Shown here: positions 55,363 through 64,000 of the stretch, one piece after another
How positions within the stretch are numbered: position 1 is the first letter of the stretch
How the letters are laid out: each line of letters starts with the position of its first letter
Source: Chelydra serpentina
Lineage: Eukaryota; Chordata; Testudines; Chelydridae
Assembly: GCA_037349315.1 (NCBI GenBank)
Contig: JBAIAC010000010.1
Coordinates: 30,110,001 to 30,174,000 of the forward strand
Direction: 5' to 3'
DNA length: 64,000 nucleotides
Position numbers and translations under genes: made by a program
Notes under the pieces: model-generated
The model's input: only the letters and a program-made list of their open reading frames with translations
What the model was told of the DNA's origin: nothing
Database searches by the model: none

Positions 55363-56384
55363 GGTGTATTTATTCGCAAGTAGTTGCCAGGGGCCCCAGC
55401 TGCTGCTCTTGAAAAGAGCAACACCTATGACCCATCACACTGCAGGTGGTCCCAAAGAAGGTTGCTGTGGCTGGAGGGTCGCTTTGGGAGAGAAGGATCT
55501 CAAGGGGTAAAGTATCTTGCTCCCCTTTGTTGGGTTGACAAGGGCAGGATTTAATCTGTTGGTAGGCAATAGTGGCAAAAATGTGGGCCTTTGTGACTGG
55601 TACATCTATAGTTTATTACGGAGATGGGCCGTAATCCGTGGTGGTGATGTGTGTGTTTGGCTGGGGGTGCAGAGGCTAGATGCATCTGAATTTTAGTGAA
55701 CTTCATATCTGCATCCAAACATATAGGCGATCCCTGTTTGCTGTGCCTGAATCAAAACCCTCAATCTTAAAATTTCCAAACTTTGGAGATGTTTTGGAGT
55801 TGAACTTTGTTGGTTGATCACATTTCAGTTTTATCAGGTACATATTAGCCCCGTGAAGAACTTGGTTAATCTTCATGGAGATTTCTTTCTTGAGCAGTTG
55901 CTTCTTACAGTACAGTGCCTTCTGGAAGATTAAAACTTTTTCCGTTGCGGTTTTAAGCAATTCAGTTCACTTTGCAGCAGGCCAATTCTGCTAGCAATTG
56001 CAATGTGGTGACTGGTTGTGTTAGTGGAAAAGGAAATTTTTCATTTCCGCTGAAGTGTTGCTCATGCAGATTTGAAATAATATTGCTGCAGTTTTAAAAT
56101 CCCGGAGCTTTGTTTCTTCCCCCCTAATGTGGGCTATTTCAATTAGAGACTAGATTAACTTTCCTATAAAGGTTTTCACTGTTTCATGTATCAGACTAGT
56201 TTTAATCCAAGTTGGTACTTGGCATTTGAATACTTGGCATTGTTATATAAAATGGTAATTTCATATGGCTAAAACATGTGTTTATAGGTTTATTCAAGCA
56301 AAGGTTGGCTGCAAAATGTGACTGCACAAACTATTCTGTACTCAGTCATTCTGCAGTATTTGATAGAATTCTCCACATAAGTGA
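55363..56384. other. No gene recognised
   Basis: Chance frames only (85 codons on the minus strand at 55703-55960, no domain). Confidence 0.4.
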
Positions 56385-56575
56385 AGCAGGAAGTATTCTC
56401 TAGTGGTTAGGGTTTTAGCTAGGGGCTCAGGAGACCTACGTTCAGTTCCCTCCGGTGCCACAGACTTCCTGTGTGACCTTGGACAAGTCACTTGGTCTCT
56501 TTGTATTTCAATTCCCCATCCGTAAAATGGGGTTAAATGGAAGGGTGTCATGAGGATAATTACCATATCTTGCTG
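56385..56575 (+). repeat. MIR/CORE-SINE, fairly complete
   Basis: Head TCTCTAGTGGTTAGGGTTTT (box A-like), GGAGACCTACGTTCAGTTCC (box B-like), core TGTGTGACCTTGGACAAGTC, then CCCCATCCGTAAAATGGGGT. Confidence 0.82.
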
Positions 56576-57589
56576 TTGATCCACATGAAGACTGCTATTG
56601 AAGTCAATAAGAGTTTTGCACTAAAATCAAGGGCAGGATTTCGACTGCAGTCTCTTTTTCTTTTTTTTTTTTCTTTTCTTGAGATGAATGTCTATTATGA
56701 ATGTAAGAGTGGATTATTCTCTCCCTTTCTGAGCTCAGTTGTGCCACTTTTTACTTGCATGCTGAATACTAAGACAACCCAAATAAGGTGAAATCAGACA
56801 GGTGAGCCATAGAATTTCAGATCTGCATCCAAATGTCAAACTCCCTAAAGTTTGTGGATATTTTAAATAAAGGGTTTTGGTTCAGGCTACTGAAAATATA
56901 CTTAATTTTTATGGCTAGATTGTGAATTCCTTACTCACATTGGCGAGCTTTTCAGTATAAAATAAAATAAAACTTTTACTCTAATATTAAGTGTTGAAAC
57001 AACAACAACAAAATTAAATATAAAATTCTCTGTCCTCAGGCCTGTGCCTGCTCTGTCTAGAACTGAACAGCTTTCCTTTAAAGATGGAGCATTTAAACCA
57101 ATGGCTTAAACCTCCTTTCTGGTAGATGAAAGGTAAATTCCTATCCCTCCCGCCCTCCCCCCCCACCCCCCCCTTCCCGAGCAAATTGGTAAAATCTCAT
57201 GTGAGAGAAGGAAAGTAAAATTCTGCTTCAGCGGGAAATGTGAACTGGAAAACATTACGTCTGGGTGAATTACAGACACTGGTAGCATTGGGGATGACTT
57301 GATGCTTTGCTTCTGAGTGCATGCGTGTGGGCAGAGCACTGTGTGCTAGCCTTTAATGTAAGGTTTGTAAACCTGCTGAAATCTGCCAGAACCACTGAAA
57401 ATTTGGATTAATTGTTTTTAAGGACATTTAGGCGTTTTAAAGGGTAACATACCTAAAAAGTCTTGCTTATACTATGTAGTGGGAGAGGTAGAAAAGCTTT
57501 TCATTTTACAGGGCTGTGGTGCTTCCTAAACCCAGAGCAGTGCATATGAAGTCTTGTAGTGCCCCTCCAGGGGAAACTGGGGAAGGCCC
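56576..57589. other. No gene recognised
   Basis: 56577-56645 (GATCCACATGAAGACTGCTA, then TTGAAGTCAATAAGAGTTTT) is a palindromic-family copy. A C-rich tract lies at 57147-57176. Confidence 0.45.
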
Positions 57590-57680
57590 TGGGTTAGATC
57601 GTTAGCTGGTGTAAACTAGCACAGCTACACTGGAGTTGCTAGAGGAGCTACACTGATTTGCACCAGCTGTGGATCTGGCC
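57590..57680. repeat. Old palindromic MITE
   Basis: TTAGCTGGTGTAAACTAGCA, then CAGCTACACTGGAG, is inverted as GGAGCTACACTGATTTGCAC, then CAGC. A clean hairpin with GGATCTGGCCC at its end. Confidence 0.7.
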
Positions 57681-58808
57681 CTCATAGCTTGAAACAGAAG
57701 ATGATTATGTTGAGCTCCATCTGATTCAGGAAGAAGTAAGGAAAGCTAACTGGCTCTCATGACAGAGAGCTATGAAACACAAAAGTACATTTTAAGTAAT
57801 GATAAGATCATAATTTGATTTTTCTATAATAAGATACTGAAGCGAAAACTAAATAAATATACAATTTTCTAGTGGGGAAAAAACCCTTGAATTACCACTG
57901 ATAGTCACATTTTAGAGCGGTGACAATGATTGTGAATTCTCTGTCTTTGCTACTGCTGACTCTTGCACCTGCTTGGAATCGTGTAGACTTAGTGGAACCC
58001 CACATATGGCTCCATAGTACTGGTTCCCATTACAGGATTGGAGCCTAAAAATGTACATATAATAAAAATAATACTAATGAGATGCATACTCGGGTATCTG
58101 TCTGATATAGATTGCTTCCTCCGTTCTGTCCTCCCATTACTCAGTGGACTTATTGGTTTTAAGATTATTATACACCACTTATCAATGTTCTTGAATCAAA
58201 GAGCCTAATAATAGTAGGCAGACAGAGATGCCCCCAGCTGTCATCTTTTATTTGCCCTTTCTATGGTACCCCGGTGCAATTTTCTTGAGAACAAAGATAT
58301 TTTGGGTCCCATTAAAAATCAGACCAAACTTAAAAATAGCCCCATCTGCTCTGTCACCTAAATTTTTGCCTCTGTCCTAAGAATTTATTTTCCAGATATT
58401 CTAAAGTTATTTGATCCTTTTGGGTCTGTATCCAGGTTTCAAACTAATTGTGATAAATAACAAGTATTCCCTATTTTGATATCTAAGACTACTCACTGAT
58501 TTCACCTTTGATAGGGCTTGAGACTCAAGTTAAGTACTTATGTTTGTATATTTCTCTAATAGATTGCTTTTTTTAATTAAACTGTCTCCTGCTGAGGAAC
58601 ATAACTGAAGACTGGGAAATCTTAATGCCATCTTGAATTGTTCAGATCAGTACTCTGAAATTGAATGCCCGTCTTAAGTTTAATTACTTGTTTGGCATTC
58701 TCCCTATTTAAGTCTCATACTATTACAAACAAACAAAAAATGAAAGATCGTAACTACAACATTTACTTGGACAGTTAGAAGTCATAGTATTTATTGTAAA
58801 TAAGAGAG
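57681..58808. other. AT-rich, no gene
   Basis: No coding or repeat feature that I can name. Confidence 0.4.
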
Positions 58809-58925
58809 TCCCCAGTTCAGGAAAACATTTAAGTACCTGTTTGTCTGTTCCTGTTCAGCAAGGCATTTAAGCATATGCTTAAAGATAGATGTGTGCTTAG
58901 GTGCTTTGCTGAATAGAGATGGACT
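58809..58925. repeat. Old palindromic MITE, 'cttaagcat' family
   Basis: CCCAGTTCAGGAAAACATTT and GGTGCTTTGCTGAATAGAGA as outer arms, CATTTAAGCATATGCTTAAA at the centre. Confidence 0.65.
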
Positions 58926-60032
58926 CCTCTACTTCTGCTTTTAGTATCTTTTTACAGTACAGTTTTAAGGCTGCATTAGAATGATGCCAAGTAGACCCAC
59001 AACAACATTGACAGGAAATTGAACAATCAGCTGTTGCTCCTATGAATTCCATGTGATTATTCTTCTCACACAAAAATGGATCGAAATGTGTACTTATAAA
59101 CCCATGCATTATCCATATTCTATAAATAAGGAGAAGAATACCTAGAATCTTGAAATATTCTGTTTATTCATTCCCTTAACTTGCATTCAAGGCTCATGTG
59201 TACTTAAACTTCTGGGATTTTGAGCAACAGCTATTTCTGCAGTTTCTTCTAATTGGTCAAATTTTTCTCACTGCCAACTGGTGAGACCCCTAACTGACTA
59301 AACTGAGAAAGGTACTAATACAGTATGGCAAAGATTGATAGTGGAGGAAATGACCACTCTCAACAAGATGCTTACAATAATATAAGCAGTAAATTGGCTT
59401 AATAGCTTCCTGTCATCAAATAGTCACAAAATATTAAGTTGATTCAAAAGGCGCTTCTCACTTAAATTTTCCCCATACTGATAAAATCAATAATAAAATA
59501 AAAATAATATCCAGTGCAGAAGATGTCACTTGGCCATGCCCTATGGCGGGGAGGGGAGTCTGGAGTGGTATCTATAGGGAGTCGAGATTGACATTCTGTA
59601 TTTCTGAGGCAGCAACATGCAGGGCAGAAGTGCTGATGGCAGGAACTTCAAAAACGACAGTGATAGAGATGCATGTACATTGCATTAATGCTTTAATATT
59701 TCTTTATGTAATGGCACCTATATTCAAAATTTAGGCTAAAGATGTAAATGATAGTGGGCTACAAGCACAGTAGAACATAGCTGGAAGACGACAGTACTTG
59801 TTCTGCAGCTGTGAAAACCCCCATGTTCTTCCTGCAGTTTTAACTCTGCACCTATATAATAGCTAAACAAAACCACGGGGGTGGGGAGGTATGGGGGAGA
59901 AATCTAGGAAGGATGTCCGGGGCTCATGCCCTTGTAGATACTCTCTACCTAGCCCTAGGAAGCTTTGGGAAAATACTAAAATTATAGAATTGCATGATGA
60001 CACTACCTTAATATTATTGTTTTTATTATAGT
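58926..60032. other. No gene recognised
   Basis: Short chance frames only. Confidence 0.4.
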
Positions 60033-60295
60033 AGTGTCTAAAGGCCCCAACAAAGATCCATTGTACGGTGCTCTTTGCAAACACATAATAAGGGAGTGTC
60101 CCTGCCCTGAAGAATTTACAATCTAAATAGACCAGGCAGGCAAAGGGTGAGTGGAAAGGAGTGTTATTACAGATGGGGAGCTGACGCACAGAGAGATTAA
60201 AAGACTTGCCCAAGGTCACACAGGACATCTGTGGCAGAGTCAAGAATTGAACTCACTTCTGGCGTCCTAGTCCAGGGTCTAAATGACAAGACCAT
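60033..60295 (-). repeat. MIR/CORE-SINE, long copy
   Basis: In minus orientation: GGCCCCAACAAAGATCCATT, GAAGAATTTACAATCTAAAT, then TTGCCCAAGGTCACACAGGA, GGCAGAGTCAAGAATTGAAC (box B-like, inverted) and CTAGTCCAGGGTCTAAATGA. The longest SINE of this type in the window. Confidence 0.8.
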
Positions 60296-60995
60296 TCTTC
60301 ATTCTGTCATATGTTAACTTAGTGTAAACACTCCTATTATTTTACTGTACATTGCTCAGCAGCATAATTCCGACAGTCCTGATCCTGCAAACACTTTACC
60401 CATAAGCTTAATTTTAAGCACAGAAGGAGGCCCATTTCAGTGGGTTTCTTTGCATGCTTTAAATTAATGACATGCATATTTGTTCGCAGGATTGAGATCT
60501 ATATTTGCACATTTTGTTCTGAAGCTTAGAGCAGCTTTCTGACATATAACACATTTATCAAGATCCCTGAAATAACATGAACTGTGGATATCTTTTAAAA
60601 ATGTTACTGACTTAGCAAAGTGGATTTCATGTCTTTTTGTGTCTTTGGTCAATATGTTCAGAGCATTTTGAAAGGAAGTTTTGGATTAAGGAGATGTCTA
60701 TGCTGGGGGCATAGACATTTAGTATCCTGTGTTTCATTTAGGTCATGTCAGGCCATTGTTGTGTTTTTCTTATCATAAAGATCTTGTGTCTGTTCTCATG
60801 TTCAGCTATAGACTTGAGTTTCCAGGAAGAGAGAAATATAGTTAGGAATTAATGCTGCAATATTATATACTATCTGACTTGTCACTCAGCCAAGGTTTCT
60901 TATGCTTTATTACTTGTTGACAATTATTAGTGTCTCTTTAATAACAATTAATACATTTACACTTCTGTAACGCATTTCATCTTGGGATCTCACAC
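60296..60995. other. AT-rich, no gene
   Basis: 60378-60440 (GATCCTGCAAACACTTTACC, then AGCTTAATTTTAAGCAC) is a 'cttaagcat' family fragment. Confidence 0.45.
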
Positions 60996-61165
60996 AGTGG
61001 GATTTTTATAGTGGTGGTGAAGTATTATTATCCCCATAAACAGGGAAACCGAGGCACTGAGAGGTTAAGAGAGATGTCCAAGGTCAACCAGCAAGCCATT
61101 TGCAGAGCTAGAAACAGAACCTCTCTCTCCTAGTTTTTAGCCCTAACTTGGAGGCCAGCCATTCT
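60996..61165 (-). repeat. MIR/CORE-SINE
   Basis: TTATTATCCCCATAAACAGG, then CCGAGGCACTGAGAGGTTAA, GTCCAAGGTCAACCAGCAAG and GCAGAGCTAGAAACAGAACC, the standard minus-strand order. Confidence 0.8.
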
Positions 61166-63354
61166 CAGCCACAGTCAGGTTTATCAACCTAAGAATCCAT
61201 TATAAGTATACTGATTAATATTAGTAGGTGACACATCAAGTACGTTTGAAGTTTAGATGTATTACACTAGGTCTTAAAGTCTGAGAATTGCTACTCTAGG
61301 ATAGGAAGTCTAATGTGTGTTGTGTTTTCAGACATGCTTTAGCTTCCGTTTGCATCTTTGTGCATCTTTCTCAGATGAAGGTGTCCAGACCATTAATAAT
61401 GTTGATAGTTTTATTATTTTAATAGTTAATATTATTTTGGCCTATCTACATTTCTTTTAAGAGCATAAAGGAGAGAGCCTCTCGTATGTATGTCACACCC
61501 GGTCCAAGCTGATAGTAATCAAATGTATTACCGCCTGGTAGGTGCCTGTTTGAGCTTGTGAAATTACTTGGTGGTCCCAGTTGACTTCCTAAAGGAGTGG
61601 TGTCCATATTGCAAAGGTCATCAATGCAAGTGGCACTAATTATCACCCTCGCTGGAAGTCTGAGCAGACAGCCATAAAGACTGATCTGCCTGCAAACCCA
61701 TATACCAGATCTGAGTCATGTTATTATGGCTACAGATGGAAGCTTGCATGGTCACCGCACGTGATGTGTGTACCTGCTTTGCAAATAAGCAGAAGTTCTA
61801 GAATTTCCAGCCCTGACATGAGACACCTTTCACAAAACCAAAATTATAATCCAATTAAAAGACATTTGAGAGGGTGAGGCTTGTAAGTCTTATGTGCCCA
61901 GAACTGTTGCTTTAGTATTCCATTTCCTCCAGGATTTGCTCTGGGGGACACACAGTCTGGATTTTCTATGAATTTTATCACTTATTCTCCAACAGGCATT
62001 ATCTAATTCTGAATTATGGTCACACTTTCTTTCTAGCTTATTCACTGTCAGCCACTTTCACTTTGCTCTAATGCTGCATTGAGCCTCTTAGCTTCCAGGA
62101 CACATAGCGGAGATGCCAGAAGTCTCAATAGATCCTGGAAGCAGAGCAAAGGTGGCATGGCTGACTGAATAAAACAGACAGTAAGCGTGCTCAGCAGAAA
62201 GCACATTTGGCAGTCTTCCAAATTAATGGCATTTTGCACTTCCTGCAAAGACCCAGTTTTCCCATCTTAAGAACCAACACTCTTCCCACTAAATATAACA
62301 AAATTGCATAAAGTCCCCTATAATAGTGTCTTCCATTCTTCATTGGTGGGTGTGTGGAGGAATAACTCCAGACTTGTGGGGCATAGGTTGGTTCTATTGA
62401 GATTGTCATTTTTTACGTAAGTAGCAGAATCAGAAAGAAAGGAAACTGCATATCCATTTGCATAGATGTGCCAGCATCTAAAAATCAGACGTGGGCTGTT
62501 CATCAGGCTGGGGAATTCTGGCAAATAAACTTCTGTAATCTTGTCCTGAAAAATATGAATTTACCGTCCACAAACCTATCCTGCTTTTTGTCAGCTAATT
62601 GCATTTATTTTTGAATGCGGTTCTAAACCAATTTGATTCTATATTTCGAAGGCTGCAGAGCCAGTTGTGACTCTCACATGGGTTTCTGACTCCGGTTAAT
62701 GATCACTTCACTTCTTTGTGCTCCAGACTGACTTTTTTTCTTCTGTGTCTCACACCTACACTTGTGATCTTAGGGAGTTGGTTCTCTCCCCCCCCCCCCT
62801 CCGCCCCGATGCTTTCATAGCCTCAACACATATAGTCACATTTGCAACATGTTCCATTTAATGGCTTTTGCTCTCTGAAATGAAAGTTTGATCGCTGTTT
62901 GCTGATGGAAGGGCTGGGAATAGAAATTGTTGTGAACTACACCTACTTGTAGGTCTTGAGCTGGGGAGTTGTTTTTCAGAGGTGTTGATCTCTGGAGGAT
63001 ATTGAGTGACCTTATGCCACCATGCCAGAACACCAGCCTCTAGATGATCATCTACATCACAGATCAAGTACAAAAGCCTCCAGTAGTGTTTATTATCTGT
63101 CACTCTCAATATATTTTGTTGTGATCATGGGCATTGAGGAGCCCATGAAGATGAGAAGCTAAGGGAAAAGGAGAAAGGGTACAAAAACAACAAGAAAGGG
63201 CAACACATGGCAGGCTGTTATGAAGAACAATTTGATTATTTGAGTAGTATTGAGAATATGTACTGTGTCATAGACAAACTGGCATTTATTATGTGAATTT
63301 ATACGCTCTTCAGTTTTGGATTCTGAAGAAAGGCTGAGAAAAAATTAGCTGTCC
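61166..63354. other. AT-rich, no gene
   Basis: Chance frames only. C run at 62787-62799. Confidence 0.4.
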
Positions 63355-63374
63355 TTTTTTTTTTTTTTTTTTTT
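63355..63374. repeat. Poly(T) tract
   Basis: Twenty T in a row. Confidence 0.9.
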
Positions 63375-64000
63375 GGTGGGAGGCTTTACTTTGCTGTGAG
63401 TTCTGAAGTGTCTGTCATTTCTCTCCTGTAACTTTATGCCAAGGGGAATATCTGATCAATTGTCTAGTTCCTAAAGCCCATCATGCTTTGGGGAAGAAGT
63501 GTGCAGTGTAGCTTTCTGATTCAGTTTACCCTCTGTTCATCTCTTAATTATCATCTCTCTCTCTCTCGCTCTACTTGTTGATGCTGCTGGCGCACTGAAA
63601 GGGACTGGTGATAGATGACACTTGGAACTTGCTTGTTTCATTTATTGTTCTAGAGAGAAAGCATGTTAGTTGGAATTCTGAGAGGGGAACTGTAGCCTGA
63701 AGCTTCTCTGACAACAACAACAAAAAATGGTTAGGAAAATGTAACCTTAACAATGTTGGTAAAGATTTACATATACAGAGGTTGACAATGAAAGTCAGCA
63801 TTTATCCAAAGTACAACATGTTAGTATCTGAGAAACTGAAATTATATCCTTGACTAAGTACAGGAAAATACTTTTGGTGTTTCAGTTAAATGCTTTTTTA
63901 AAAAATGACCACTGTGCTTGCACACTGTGCTTTTTCAGGTATGGTTAATTTAATTTAGGGCCAGATTGTGAATTCCCAGTGCCAATCACATGAGTAGTCC
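63375..64000. other. No gene; start of a palindromic MITE at the edge
   Basis: (CT)n at 63553-63567. The last 45 bases (GGGCCAGATTGTGAATTCCC, then TCACATGAGTAGTCC) look like the start of a 'catgagtagtccc' palindromic MITE that continues outside the window. Confidence 0.45.

Overview
The window reads as nuclear DNA of a turtle, most likely a hidden-necked (cryptodiran) one. The best evidence is a complete tRNA-derived SINE at about 36086-36263 with Pol III A and B boxes and a CR1-type 3' tail; I recognise it from memory as the turtle Cry I / Pol III SINE. HARBI1-type transposons, short MITEs with TTA target duplications, MIR/CORE-SINE relics, an L2-like LINE, a Penelope tail and vertebrate LTR elements all agree. 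No prokaryotic gene organisation is present. I found no complete host protein-coding gene. The window looks like a gene-poor interval or a large intron, with one CpG-island promoter and first-exon candidate at about 29.1-31.0 kb. Most open frames elsewhere are chance frames or lie inside repeats.

Layout. 1-2017: a young PIF/Harbinger transposon on the minus strand, entering from beyond the left edge, with a transposase spoiled by one in-frame stop. 2.2-13.6 kb: old repeats (MIR, palindromic MITEs, an L2-like LINE at about 8.2-8.9 kb, a Penelope tail at 11.35-11.77 kb), a possible LTR-like block at 3.2-4.15 kb, and an (AC)30 microsatellite. 14.1-20.97 kb: an old, much decayed Harbinger element of a second family. 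It has a + strand transposase relic and a - strand Myb/SANT relic. It is split by a solo LTR (17309-18140, duplication GTACT) and by an LTR retrotransposon that kept gag but lost most of pol (18711-20336, duplication ACTGG). 21-29 kb: AT-rich, few repeats. 29.1-31.0 kb: CpG island with a CRE-like site, TATA-like box, splice donor and an 18-G run. 31-40 kb: mostly unique AT-rich sequence with MITEs and the Cry I SINE. 40.1-41.3 kb: a three-level nest (Harbinger-type MITE containing a GC-rich block containing or abutting a TA-flanked mini-element). 44.8-48.5 kb: two short hAT-like elements with 8-9 bp duplications, one carrying a 33-bp GC-rich tandem repeat, plus another TIR element. 48.5-64 kb: unique AT-rich DNA with SINE relics, palindromic MITEs, microsatellites and a weak second promoter candidate near 51 kb.

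The genes seen are parasitic. In each Harbinger family the transposase would act with a Myb/SANT-type DNA-binding partner; the partner of the first copy must lie left of the window. The short TTA-flanked MITEs are probably non-autonomous passengers of such transposases. All family names come from reading motifs and memory, without any database search.
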